Shown piece by piece: positions 34,186-42,394 of a stretch of DNA of 64,000 nucleotides (positions are counted from its first letter, which is position 1; every line of letters starts with the position of its first letter). The notes under the pieces are model-generated. The model saw only the letters and a program-made list of their open reading frames with translations, was not told the origin of the DNA and did not search any database. This DNA is from Tumebacillus algifaecis (lineage in GTDB: Bacteria > Bacillota > Bacilli > Tumebacillales > Tumebacillaceae): the NCBI RefSeq assembly GCF_002243515.1, contig NZ_CP022657.1, positions 1,261,001-1,325,000 of the forward strand, read 5' to 3'. The translations under genes were made by a program, and so were the position numbers.

Positions 34186-34214
34186 ATTATACAGATCTTG
34201 TCATAAATCAGCAA
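34186..34214 (-). promoter_or_regulatory. Promoter of the RRNPP-type regulator
   Basis: Minus strand TTGCTG (34214-34209), 17-base spacer, TATAAT (34191-34186), about 34 bases before the start codon. Confidence 0.6.
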
Positions 34215-34267
34215 TGAAACAAACAAATTTCTGTAATTACTTATAGATTAATACTTTACATCGAGAA

Positions 34268-34297
34268 TTGATGTAATCAAACAAACGCTCCTATAAT
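34268..34297 (+). promoter_or_regulatory. Promoter of the plus-strand HTH/TPR regulator
   Basis: TTGATG, 18-base spacer, TATAAT, 33 bases before the TTG start at 34331. Confidence 0.6.
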
Positions 34298-34330
34298 CAA
34301 ATCGAAACGACGAAGAAGGGAGAGTTGACA

Positions 34331-35620
34331 TTGAATCGTTCGTCTCTTGGGCAAAGAGTTCGTGAAACACGCTTAAAGAAGGGTATCACCCAAATAGAGC
34401 TTGCTTCGGGCTTATGCACACCATCTTTGATCTCGCAAATTGAAAGTGACAGGGCACGTCCTTCCTACAAAACACTGGTTGCTTTAGCAGCTCGACTTGA
34501 TGTTCCACTTGAACAACTCTTAAATGGAGTGAATTTCGATTTGGAGTCGTCGAGTAAATATAAGATGGCGAAAAGTATGGTTCGAGCGAGAGAGTATCAA
34601 CCTGCCATCCCGCTGTTGAATGATCTCTTGGAAATCCAACAGCGCCGGATTCCGAAAGAGGGGTTGTTTTTGGAACTCGTGCAATGTCACATTGAGTTGG
34701 GAAATGCGCTAGAAGCAGAAAGCTTGCTGAACCAGTTGTATCAAATTTGCAACACGGAACGGAACAATCATTTGCTGGCTGAAGTGCTGTATTATCTTGG
34801 AAAGGTCGCTGAGTTGAAAAATGATTACCCAATCGCACTTTTCCATACGAACCGCGCTTGGGAAGAACTTCAAACGATTGAGGAGATTGACACAGATCTT
34901 CAAGCAAAGGTTCTCATGCAGTTGGCAACTCTCCACGAGCGGATCGGAAAGGTGGCAGAGTCGGCGAAGTTGTACGAAAGGGCGTTGTTACTCCACCAGC
35001 ACAATGGTGAAGAGCGAGGGAAGACATACCTTCGTTTGGCAGAGGTCTATGATCGGCAAAAGAAGTATGAGCAAGCACAAGAATACGCTGTGAAGGCAAC
35101 TGTACATTTGGAGGAACAATCTACGAAAGAGCACATGCAGGAAATGCAACGCCGATTGCTTATGCTTCAGCGCGATTCGAGCGATTGGAACAAGTCCGTT
35201 CCAATAATTTTGTCCATAGCGGAACAGTATGAGCAAAATGGAAAGAAACAGAAAGCGGGTGAAGTTTACGCCGACCTTGCGCTGAATTGTTTGGATAATC
35301 ATGAGTATGACGAAGCATGGGCATATGCCGAAAAAGCGAGAATGGCTCTTCCTGATACGGATTCTACAATGGGGCAAGTTCACCGCGTTCTATCATTTGT
35401 CTATTTTCGTCGCGAAGATAAGAAAAAAGGGAAGAAGCACCTTGAGAACGCGGTCAAGATTTTTGAGCAACACGGCAAGATTGCGGAGCTTGAAGCAGTT
35501 ATGTTACACATGTGCCGATTTCTGAACGACAAAGGGGATCACCAGGAAGCATATGAGCGGATGGAAGCGTTTCACCACTACTTGATCAACCAGTTAGAAC
35601 AGCGTGGGATCATTTTGTGA
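34331..35620 (+). CDS. HTH (XRE) regulator with TPR repeats, paralogue of the gene at 7107
   Basis: 429 aa. I place the start at the second TTG (34331), eight bases after GGGAG; the first TTG at 34325 is too close to that site. XRE HTH: SSLGQRVRETR, GITQIELASG, SLISQIESDRARPS. The rest is TPR-like (LFLELVQCHIELGNALEAES, LGKVAELKNDYPIALFHTNR, LRLAEVYDRQKKYEQAQEYA). It shares domain order, HTH wording and the terminal RGIIL with the gene at 7107. It lacks an obvious small peptide gene downstream; instead a 135-aa protein overlaps its stop. Transcribed divergently from the broken RRNPP regulator. Confidence 0.85.
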   Translation: MNRSSLGQRVRETRLKKGITQIELASGLCTPSLISQIESDRARPSYKTLVALAARLDVPLEQLLNGVNFDLESSSKYKMAKSMVRAREYQPAIPLLNDLLEIQQRRIPKEGLFLELVQCHIELGNALEAESLLNQLYQICNTERNNHLLAEVLYYLGKVAELKNDYPIALFHTNRAWEELQTIEEIDTDLQAKVLMQLATLHERIGKVAESAKLYERALLLHQHNGEERGKTYLRLAEVYDRQKKYEQAQEYAVKATVHLEEQSTKEHMQEMQRRLLMLQRDSSDWNKSVPIILSIAEQYEQNGKKQKAGEVYADLALNCLDNHEYDEAWAYAEKARMALPDTDSTMGQVHRVLSFVYFRREDKKKGKKHLENAVKIFEQHGKIAELEAVMLHMCRFLNDKGDHQEAYERMEAFHHYLINQLEQRGIIL

Positions 35621-36024
35621 AAGTAAAGCTGATGACACCCTACGAAAGACATAATTGGGAGTGCTATTCTCGAACGAAAGTGCGGATCGGGTACCAAGTA
35701 GGTTGCCTGTTCATCCACAAGAAGTATCGTGATCGTTGGTACTTTCGCGGTCATCGAGTGGAAGCAAAGGATTTTTACGAAGCAATGACTAAACTCGAAG
35801 AGAGCATATTCGGTTTAGAGGGTTTGTCGGACGGGGCTTTATGGGAAAGGGTCGGGGCGATGATCGGCGCGACTGGGATCTGGGGCTATTTGTATAAGAG
35901 CAAGACGAGGCAAGGAGTTTGGATGTGGTGCGGGCATGAGATTGAGGCTGAGACAGAGAAGAAGGCGAAGGAGCATTTGGAAGGTAAGGATAAGAAAACA
36001 AGAGCGGTGAATTGGGCGACCTGA
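35617..36024 (+). CDS. Hypothetical protein coupled to the HTH/TPR regulator
   Basis: 135 aa with a GTG start that overlaps the regulator's TGA (GTGA). It is basic and rich in Trp, Tyr and Lys (HNWECYSRTKVRIGYQVG, YRDRWYFRGHRVEAKDF, IWGYLYKSKTRQGVWMWCG). No signal peptide or membrane segment and no family that I recognise. Strict translational coupling suggests that it works with the regulator, for example as a modulator, but there is no direct evidence. Confidence 0.6.
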   Translation: MKVKLMTPYERHNWECYSRTKVRIGYQVGCLFIHKKYRDRWYFRGHRVEAKDFYEAMTKLEESIFGLEGLSDGALWERVGAMIGATGIWGYLYKSKTRQGVWMWCGHEIEAETEKKAKEHLEGKDKKTRAVNWAT

Positions 36025-36040
36025 AGGGGTTGCCTTTTTT
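36014..36040 (+). terminator. Terminator after the regulator pair
   Basis: GGCGACC / GGTTGCC stem overlapping the stop codon, followed by TTTTTT. Confidence 0.65.
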
Positions 36041-36289
36041 GTTTTGTAGGGCGGAGATTAGATTGGAGGACAAAAGTAGCAAAAGAACATTCTGAATAGG
36101 AGAAATATGTTTTTCGCCGATACCTATAATCGAGGGGAATTTTGGCCGATTTTGAGCTTTGATTTTAAAGAGTATTGATTTTACCAAAAGTGATTCCAAA
36201 AAACGAAGTATGAAAAGCAACCAGTGTTTAAGATCTATCATATGATATCATAGTAATGAAAATTACTAAGGGTGATTCGAGGGATACTA

Positions 36290-36829
36290 ATGAGTAAGAA
36301 CTACAAATTTGGTGACAAAACCTTTGGAAGATCTCCTTTAGAGAGATTAGTGTTAATATTAGAATCGAATGGTCTGCTAAATAGACTTCTAATAATTTTT
36401 AGTACACTTGGCATAATCGGTCTCAATTCGCTAATAAGAACGGAGTACGATAACGGGATTATTTATTTCCTGTTGGTTATTCTCATATTACTGAGCAAAA
36501 CGAAAGTGTCTGAGAATTTTTTCGGCTCTTCGGCATTAGCAATTTGTATAGTACTTCATATCGCAATTTTTGGTTTTAGCGGAATTTCATTGGTGTTATC
36601 TTTTGTGACATATATAGTTTTTAGAAGGTTTATGGATAAACACATTCTGTTTCCAATCCTCGTATACTTGATTTTTGATACAATAGCACTGCTTTCTAAT
36701 AAAGGGGAATATTTGCGGAAACTGATGGAAGGACTCGGTATGGTACTTTTCGACCTTAATTTCTTGATTGTACTGTTCTTACTTCCCTTCCTGTACTGTT
36801 ACTATTGCCCTATAATGTCCGTAAACTGA
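36290..36829 (+). CDS. Integral membrane protein, unknown; C-terminus probably altered by the transposon
   Basis: 179 aa from the ATG at 36290 (GAGGG upstream). Five or so hydrophobic segments (LLIIFSTLGIIGLNSL, IIYFLLVILILL, LAICIVLHIAIFGFSGISL, ILFPILVYLIF, FLIVLFLLPFLYCYY). AT-rich. The ORF ends within a few bases of the sequence that I take to be transposon flank, so the natural C-terminus may be lost. No family recognised. Confidence 0.55.
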   Translation: MSKNYKFGDKTFGRSPLERLVLILESNGLLNRLLIIFSTLGIIGLNSLIRTEYDNGIIYFLLVILILLSKTKVSENFFGSSALAICIVLHIAIFGFSGISLVLSFVTYIVFRRFMDKHILFPILVYLIFDTIALLSNKGEYLRKLMEGLGMVLFDLNFLIVLFLLPFLYCYYCPIMSVN

Positions 36830-36906
36830 CAGGCTTTGCTGTCCAAGAGTTGACGGAAATGATGACCGCGTTAGCGGTGCCACCCCTGAAAGGAAAAGCG
36901 GGAGAA

Positions 36907-37707
36907 TTAAGTCAATTCTCCCTCGATCACCCGTTTTATCATGTGGTCGTCAATGATCCGGTGCTTGTTCGCTGCACCGTAGATCAGACTATGTGTCGCC
37001 GCTTTGTTCACCAAGCGAACTGTACCGCTCGAATAACGGTAAATCTCATCGATCGCACCGTCCGTAAAAAGATCCCGGCTAACGCCGGCATATTCCAAAT
37101 GACGTGAGATATATGCTCCCACTTGTGAGCGGTCGTAGTGAACAAGTTTGCATTGCAGATCAATTCTTTGGCGAATAGCCGTGAACGTCTGCAGTTGCAG
37201 ACGTTCCCACAACTCATTTTGCCCGACCAGGATCAAGGCCATAGGACTCTGAGCGTCCATTCTGAAGTTGAGCAAAAATCGCACTTCTTCGAACATCTCC
37301 TTGTCCAACAAATGCGCCTCGTCAACCACCACTACAGGCTGTAAGCGATGAACTCCTCGCATCAATTCAATTTCCCGATGCAATTGTCGCTTACTGTCTC
37401 CTCGATAAAACTTCGCTTCACACCCCAATTGTTCGAGCAATCCTTTGTAAAAATGGCGTGGCGTTAGCTTCGAATCAGATAAATAGAGCAATTTGAATCT
37501 CGATGAGTCAAGTACATCTGCAAACCGGCGGATCGTCGTTGTTTTACCCGTTCCGCAGTCACCTGTCACAACTGAAAACCATTGCCTTTCGGCGGTATAT
37601 GCCAACCTCTCCAGCGTTTCTTCCAAAACATCTGAAGCATACAACTCATGAGTCGGCATGTCGCGTGAAAAAGGTGTTCTCGTCATTTCGTAAAACGCTT
37701 CAAACAT
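36907..37707 (-). CDS. Transposon AAA ATPase (ExeA/TnsC-like)
   Basis: 266 aa from the ATG at 37707, which overlaps the end of the transposase gene. Start MFEAFYEMTRTPFSRDMP is typical of the ExeA/IstB-TnsC-like helper. Walker A is TGDCGTGKTTT, Walker B VVVVDEAHLL, with sensor residues in ALILVGQNEL. Such ATPases choose target DNA and activate the DDE transposase. Intact as far as seen. Confidence 0.9.
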   Translation of the reverse strand: MFEAFYEMTRTPFSRDMPTHELYASDVLEETLERLAYTAERQWFSVVTGDCGTGKTTTIRRFADVLDSSRFKLLYLSDSKLTPRHFYKGLLEQLGCEAKFYRGDSKRQLHREIELMRGVHRLQPVVVVDEAHLLDKEMFEEVRFLLNFRMDAQSPMALILVGQNELWERLQLQTFTAIRQRIDLQCKLVHYDRSQVGAYISRHLEYAGVSRDLFTDGAIDEIYRYSSGTVRLVNKAATHSLIYGAANKHRIIDDHMIKRVIEGELT

Positions 37708-39055
37708 CCGGCTGTGCCTCCTCCCGCATCTTACGGAACGAGACAGCGCGTGTCTGACGTTCTTTTCGAACTTGATTCTTCTTCTCTGCAGCGACCAATA
37801 ACCGCGAACCATTTGCTGAAACTGTTTCAATTGTCGATGGCAACGAGGGGCGTTGTCCTGCCCATTCACCGATGGTCAGCTCTTTCGCCTGCCACGGCGT
37901 GTGATTGCCATATTCAATGGTAATTGTTGAGATGTCACGCGGGTCGTAGACGACTTCCACTCTATGCCCGATGAACGGGAGCCCAACCTCGTATTTTTTA
38001 CCCATAAAGCTGATACAACCAGCCTTGTCCACTTTTCGGGATTCGCTGTGTAGGAACGCATCCGCGATAATTGATTCTTCGACGAGTCGGAGCGGTGTCG
38101 AGTCGCTACGGAACGCTACCTGAGGGCTTGAACTGTCATCAAGTGCGGAGTGGGGCTTGGTCTGGTAACATTCGGTGAGCCAAACTTGAAACAATTCATT
38201 GAGTTGGTCGAGTGTTTGCGGCTTTTCCAACATCACTTCCGCAAGGAAACTGTCTATGACTCGGTTGAAACGCTCGATCTTCCCCTTGGATTCGGCTGCA
38301 TATGGTCTCGTAAAGCGAAGGCGAATACCTAGTTTGGCGCATGTGCGAGTCATGCTTTTGGTTCGAAATTGCTTGCCGTTATCAAAGTAGACAGATTCAG
38401 GAACGCCACTTGTTTGGATTGCGTAACGGAAACAGTCTTCCACAATCGTTTGATCGAGTGTCGGATAGAATGCGGCATGTAACACATAACGTGTCGCATC
38501 GTCGATGAATGCAACGAGGTACACCTGCTTGTTAGCTCCGCCTTCACCAATCGGTAGATAGGGCCCGAACTTGATATCGCTTTGCCACAAGCGGTTGCGC
38601 TGTTTGTGTTGAAAGCGTCTGGCCGCAAGGCCGGCGGTTGAGTAAAGTCGCATATGGCGAGTGCTGTAGCCGCGCTCCATCAATTTCTCTTGCAACGTGC
38701 TACGCTTAATCTCACCGGGCTTGGCCAAACCTTCCCATTCGAGTATCTGAATGATTTGCGCGACACTGCGACTTGGTACTTCTCGACGAAGCAGAATCGC
38801 TTGCTCTAGCAGATAAGGAGTGATCGCTTCGGCTGATCGCCGCTTTCCCATTCCTTGAGGTCGAAGTCCAGCGAAGCCGTCGGTTCGATAGGCAGACAAA
38901 TAGCGTCGAAGAGTTCGCTCGGATAAGCCCGTCTGTTCACAAATGGCTTTCTTCAGTTCCTTGGCTTTGCCAGGGTCAATCCCTTCGGCTACTAGCGGAG
39001 AGATCAGTTGCATGCGCTCTGCGGCGACTTCTTCCGCCTTTTTTTCGTTATTCAT
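37700..39055 (-). CDS. DDE transposase/integrase (rve core)
   Basis: 451 aa. N-terminal HTH domains (TGLSERTLRRYLSAYR; RSVAQIIQILEWEGL) are followed by an RNase H-like integrase core with acidic residues in QSDIKFG, YFDNGKQF and SKGKIERFNR, and by a beta-rich C-terminal domain (FMGKKYEVGLPFIGHRVEVV). The DDE triad is complete. It overlaps the AAA gene by eight bases. Probably functional. Confidence 0.92.
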   Translation of the reverse strand: MNNEKKAEEVAAERMQLISPLVAEGIDPGKAKELKKAICEQTGLSERTLRRYLSAYRTDGFAGLRPQGMGKRRSAEAITPYLLEQAILLRREVPSRSVAQIIQILEWEGLAKPGEIKRSTLQEKLMERGYSTRHMRLYSTAGLAARRFQHKQRNRLWQSDIKFGPYLPIGEGGANKQVYLVAFIDDATRYVLHAAFYPTLDQTIVEDCFRYAIQTSGVPESVYFDNGKQFRTKSMTRTCAKLGIRLRFTRPYAAESKGKIERFNRVIDSFLAEVMLEKPQTLDQLNELFQVWLTECYQTKPHSALDDSSSPQVAFRSDSTPLRLVEESIIADAFLHSESRKVDKAGCISFMGKKYEVGLPFIGHRVEVVYDPRDISTITIEYGNHTPWQAKELTIGEWAGQRPSLPSTIETVSANGSRLLVAAEKKNQVRKERQTRAVSFRKMREEAQPDV

Positions 39056-39099
39056 AGGAGTCTACAGTCCTTTCCAATAGGATGTAGATTCACCATATA

Positions 39100-39649
39100 T
39101 CAAGGGATGTCGGACAAGAAGGCAAAACGGGTATGTACCCATAATTGAGAATGAACGATGGGGCGGACAACTCTCGCCAGCCATCCGACGCCTTGTCCGA
39201 CAAAATGTCCGATCCGTTGGAGTGCAGATGATGAAGGTACGGACAATGCCTCCACCGGATTTCCTGAACGCGACGCAATTGTTAATAAACAATTCACCCA
39301 ATACTGCCAACACTTCCCGAACCAAACGCGCCAGCGGTACAAGGTCGATTCATCTGCTGCTACGTCTGGAGCCTGTCTATTAGACACAACTGATTCGAGG
39401 CATTCGGTTTCATAACGTTTGTAAGGGACGAGCAAATCCGGTAATTCATGATGAATCCGCTCGCAACCTTTGCAACGCAAACGACGAATTATGTAGGTGA
39501 TCTGATCGCCGGTTGGCTTTCGCCCGACGCGCCTCCGACTCCCGATTGTGTACAAGTCATCTTCACATATTGGTCAAATATGCTTCTCTGCACTCCGTAT
39601 GAAAAACACCAAGCTTTTCTTCAATTTGATAATGAGATACAATAACCAT
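39100..39649 (-). pseudogene. DUF6431 transposon accessory protein, frameshifted
   Basis: From the ATG at 39649 the first frame reads SHYQIEEKLGVFHTECREAY and hits a stop at about 39570. The second frame continues with PICEDDLYTIGSRRR, IIRRLRCKGCERIHHELPDL and PYKRYE, which is the DUF6431 zinc-ribbon/HTH pattern. The first Cys of the expected CPxC knuckle is lost at the junction near 39578-39586, so a small deletion shifted the frame. The C-terminal part runs to 39100. The normal role in transposition is not known. Confidence 0.7.
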
Positions 39650-39674
39650 ATGGTTTTTTTGGGGGACGACTCTG

Positions 39675-40106
39675 GTGCAACTGTTGGCGCAGTGGCACAT
39701 CTTTCAGAGGCGTCCTTTTCCTGTTCTAGGATATGTATGGTGGTCATTATATCCGTCAACCTTTGGACAGGCAATAGCGTCAGCTTTTGGTCATTTAGAA
39801 TCGGCTGTTACACTGTACATCTGCTTGAAACTCGAAAAGTTTGTTTCGTCTCGTTTCAAAGGAGCGTTTTTAAAAACCTACGGATTTGATATCATATTGC
39901 TTCTATTCGCACTATTACTGTTTGTGCAAAATCAACTGGTTGGTATGTTTGGATTGCTCTCATTGATAATCTGGATTGTTACATTTATAGCAACAAGAAA
40001 TAATTGGAATAGAAATGATCTGGTTACCTGTTTGATATTTGGAACTTGGCTAATTGTCGGTTATATAATCTGGAGAAATACGGGTTATCTCCTCATGGGA
40101 AAATAA
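39675..40106 (+). CDS. Integral membrane protein, unknown
   Basis: 143 aa with a GTG start after GGGGGACGACT. About four hydrophobic segments (VLGYVWWSLYPSTF, DIILLLFALLLFVQ, MFGLLSLIIWIVTFIA, CLIFGTWLIVGYIIW). AT-rich, no family recognised. Lies between the transposon and the tRNA fragment. The N-terminus may be partly transposon-derived, as the gene starts close to the element's edge. Confidence 0.5.
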   Translation: MQLLAQWHIFQRRPFPVLGYVWWSLYPSTFGQAIASAFGHLESAVTLYICLKLEKFVSSRFKGAFLKTYGFDIILLLFALLLFVQNQLVGMFGLLSLIIWIVTFIATRNNWNRNDLVTCLIFGTWLIVGYIIWRNTGYLLMGK

Positions 40107-40140
40107 AGCAACGTAGGGGTATTTTCTAATTAAACATTTA

Positions 40141-40171
40141 GGAGTCGAAGGTTCGATTCCCCCACCCGGCT
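40141..40171 (+). tRNA. tRNA 3'-end fragment (T-arm and acceptor strand), decayed
   Basis: GGTTCGATTC T-loop followed by CCCC, ACCCGGC and T fits positions 52-73 of a tRNA. No 5' half precedes it. Two T-stem pairs are mismatched and the CCA is replaced by ACA. It looks like the remnant of an attachment site or of a tRNA gene cut by integration. Confidence 0.55.
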
Positions 40172-40271
40172 ACACAGCATCACCCATCATCCACAGATGC
40201 CGGTCGCTCTTTCATTTGCAACTTTTCCATTCACTCATCGTACTAGTAAGTAAATAGGAGGTGTGTCACAT

Positions 40272-40457
40272 ATGAATTTCATGCTTGGAACCTTAATCAT
40301 TCAGTTGATCGGATTTTTATTTTTCATAGGTAGTATCGTATTGGTTATCGTCGCTGTAATTGCCTTGGTCAAAATACGTGCGAACACCGAACAGACCAAC
40401 CGACGTTTGGAAGCGATAGAGCGCTTGTTGGCCGAATCGATAAACAAACGGGAATAA
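40272..40457 (+). CDS. Small single-pass membrane protein
   Basis: 61 aa, ATG at 40272 with AGGAGG upstream (the GTG at 40263 is too close). One long hydrophobic helix (LGTLIIQLIGFLFFIGSIVL) is followed by a short charged, coiled tail (ALVKIRANTEQTNRRLEAIE). No family recognised; similar small proteins are common in Firmicutes. First gene after the AT-rich island. Confidence 0.65.
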   Translation: MNFMLGTLIIQLIGFLFFIGSIVLVIVAVIALVKIRANTEQTNRRLEAIERLLAESINKRE

Positions 40458-40781
40458 CGGATTAAAACTTTCAGGATCGCTGCAACAAAACGACCCGCCT
40501 GTGCGACTAATCTGATGAGCACATTTTCCTGATAACCGTGGGATCGCAAGTTGCGAGAGTAAGAGGTTGATTCCGTCATACAGAGAAGTACTCCGCACGG
40601 CTTGCACCTATGTAGCGGAGGTCCCTACATCTACAGGAAGTCCTAATGCTTTGGAAAATGTGTCCTCATCTTCATATGATTCAACACGAGCCCTCGGATG
40701 ATTCCGGGGGCTTTTTCCAGTCATCTAAACTTCCTCTTTTGGTGATCTTAACAGGGTACCAGAGCGAAGGAGGAATCTCAG
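40458..40781 (+). other. Gene-free stretch, possible structured leader of the endopeptidase gene
   Basis: 324 bases without an ORF. It contains several short dyads (for example TGTAG...CTACA near 40611) and ends in a good intrinsic terminator at 40689-40717, about 65 bases before the NlpC/P60 gene. I cannot match it to a known riboswitch; it may simply be the tail of the previous transcript. Confidence 0.35.
40689..40717 (+). terminator. Intrinsic terminator upstream of NlpC/P60 gene
   Basis: GAGCCCTCGG / CCGGGGGCTTTTT stem with a five-base loop. Confidence 0.75.
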
Positions 40782-41504
40782 ATGACACGGTTTGCCAAAC
40801 GGCTAGTAGGAACCCTCTTGATCGTATCGACACTTGTATGTGTTGGAATTCCCGAGAAGGTACAGGCGCAAATGGAGTTGCCGCAACCGACCGAAACGGT
40901 AGTCAGCTTGCCGAATCATCTGCAGCATGGCCTGCTGAAACAAGGCTACTCCGGCTATGCGGTTCGTCAATTGCAAACCAATTTGAAAACACTCGGCTAC
41001 TATAAATATGGAAAGATCACCGGCTATTACGGCACGATCACCAAACAAGCGGTGCGAAATTTTCAACTCGCGTACAGCATTCACGCAGACGGTGTGGCTG
41101 GTTCCGTCACGACGCGGGAGATTTCCCACGCGATTTTAAAGCGCAAGATGATAGCTGACACCACACATTACACAGGCATCAAATATGTTTGGGGTGGCGC
41201 GTCGCCGAGCAAAGGGTTTGACTGCTCAGGATTTGTTCATTATATGTTCCGCAAATTTGGCGTCAGCGTCCCGCGAACCACTTCGTCCGGCATGTACAAA
41301 TTTGGCCGCCCGATCAATCGCTGGAAATTGCGACCTGGTGATCTCGTCTTTTTTGCGATCGAAGGAAAACATATCTCACATGTCGGCTTTTACCTGGGCA
41401 ACAACAAGTTTATCTCCGCCACTTCTTCCAAAGGGATCTGGGTCTATTCGATGAACAATTCCTTTTGGGGACCGCATTTCGTCGGAGCGCGCCGAGTCTA
41501 TTAG
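40782..41504 (+). CDS. Secreted NlpC/P60 endopeptidase with peptidoglycan-binding domain
   Basis: 240 aa. The signal peptide runs to VQAQ (residue 30). A PG_binding_1 domain (GYSGYAVRQLQTNLKTLGYY ... YGTITKQAVRNFQ) covers about 55-115. The C-terminal NlpC/P60 domain has the catalytic Cys in FDCSGFVHYMF, His in HISHVGFYLG and a third polar residue further on. It cuts gamma-D-Glu-diamino acid bonds in stem peptides, like LytF/CwlS-type or spore cortex/coat enzymes. Single gene. Confidence 0.92.
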   Translation: MTRFAKRLVGTLLIVSTLVCVGIPEKVQAQMELPQPTETVVSLPNHLQHGLLKQGYSGYAVRQLQTNLKTLGYYKYGKITGYYGTITKQAVRNFQLAYSIHADGVAGSVTTREISHAILKRKMIADTTHYTGIKYVWGGASPSKGFDCSGFVHYMFRKFGVSVPRTTSSGMYKFGRPINRWKLRPGDLVFFAIEGKHISHVGFYLGNNKFISATSSKGIWVYSMNNSFWGPHFVGARRVY

Positions 41505-41527
41505 TTCAAACGAAAAGGGAAGTACAG

Positions 41528-41560
41528 GGCGGAGGCTTGACCACCGCTCTCTTTTTATTG
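41528..41560 (+). terminator. Weak terminator after NlpC/P60 gene
   Basis: GGCGG / CCGCT short stem followed by CTCTTTTTAT. Confidence 0.4.
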
Positions 41561-41588
41561 GAAAATGTGGGAGAAGGGAGGGGCGGCC

Positions 41589-42341
41589 TTGTTTTTGCGT
41601 GACATTCAATTTCGTTGGGAACGGATTTCGCAAAGCCAAAAGCGTCAGTACCCATTTCAGCTTCCAGCCTACCGCAGCCTTGATACGCTCGAGTTGCATC
41701 AGCCGGTGACCTTTTTTGTCGGGGAAAACGGGACTGGTAAATCGACGTTGCTCGAAGCGATTGCATCATTGTGCGATTTTCCGAAAAGCGGTGGTGAAAT
41801 TCTGGCAGAAGAGCATTCGGAAGCGCACGAGTTATTGCTCGATCAGGTCCTGCGGCTGTCGTGGATGCCTCGAGTGCGCAGCGGCTTCTTTTTGCGCTCG
41901 GAGACATTTTTCAATTTTGCTTCGTTGCTCGATCGACGGAAGCAGGAAAAGGACTTTGGAGGAAATCCGTACTCGCGCTACGGGGGCAAATCATTGCATC
42001 AGCGCTCACATGGTGAGGCGTTTCTCGACCTGTTTCAAAACCGCTTTCAGGAGTCGGGCAATTCGATCTACTTGCTCGACGAGCCAGAGGCTGCATTGTC
42101 GCCGATGCGGCAATTGGCCTTTTTGAGCATAATGAAAAAGCTGGTCGACACGAAGCGGACGCAGTTTATTATCTGCACGCATTCCCCGATTTTGCTGGGC
42201 TATCCGGGTGCTGATATTTATTCATTCGATGAAGCGCCGCTACAAAAGATCGATTATGAGGAAACGCCGCATTATGCGGTGACGAAATATTTTTTAAACC
42301 AGCGCGATGCGATGCTGGAGAAGCTATTTGAGGAGGCGTGA
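41589..42341 (+). CDS. Predicted AAA/ABC-type ATPase (COG3910-like)
   Basis: 250 aa. A TTG at 41589 after GGGAGGGGCGG is a better start than the ATG at 41565. Walker A is FVGENGTGKST, followed by the Q-loop region; the signature motif is HQRSHGEAFLDLF and Walker B is IYLLDEPEAALSP, with the H-loop in ICTHSPIL. The protein has no transmembrane partner and no long coil, as in the stand-alone predicted ATPases of the OLD/COG3910 group. Function unknown. Confidence 0.85.
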   Translation: MFLRDIQFRWERISQSQKRQYPFQLPAYRSLDTLELHQPVTFFVGENGTGKSTLLEAIASLCDFPKSGGEILAEEHSEAHELLLDQVLRLSWMPRVRSGFFLRSETFFNFASLLDRRKQEKDFGGNPYSRYGGKSLHQRSHGEAFLDLFQNRFQESGNSIYLLDEPEAALSPMRQLAFLSIMKKLVDTKRTQFIICTHSPILLGYPGADIYSFDEAPLQKIDYEETPHYAVTKYFLNQRDAMLEKLFEEA

Positions 42342-42365
42342 TCTGCCTTTTCGCCCCAGTAAGTA

Positions 42366-42390
42366 AAAAAGCCCTTTGCAGGGCTTTTTT
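42366..42390. terminator. Bidirectional terminator between convergent genes
   Basis: AAAAAGCCCT - TTGC - AGGGCTTTTT. Confidence 0.9.
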
Positions 42391-42394
42391 GCGT

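Larger units (their letters stand above)
36830..39660 (-). mobile_element. Three-gene transposon (AAA ATPase + DDE transposase + DUF6431)
   Basis: Minus-strand block DUF6431 - DDE transposase - TnsC/ExeA-like ATPase, a combination that I know from Paenibacillus and Bacillus elements. Ends are approximate: I could not find convincing terminal inverted repeats or a target duplication. The DUF6431 gene is frameshifted. The insertion is inside the AT-rich island. Confidence 0.6.

Noticed and set aside
39105..39245. Repeated TGTCCG/CGGACA motifs as transposase binding sites
   Set aside because: They lie inside the coding part of the DUF6431 gene, with irregular spacing, and can be explained by coding sequence.
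36877..39698. GTGCCAC at 36877 and GTGGCAC at 39692 as terminal inverted repeats of the transposon
   Set aside because: Only seven bases match and neighbouring bases do not pair, so it may be chance; ends were left open.
40510..40560. CTGATGAG as hammerhead ribozyme core
   Set aside because: No matching CGAAA segment and no three-way stem arrangement could be found around it.
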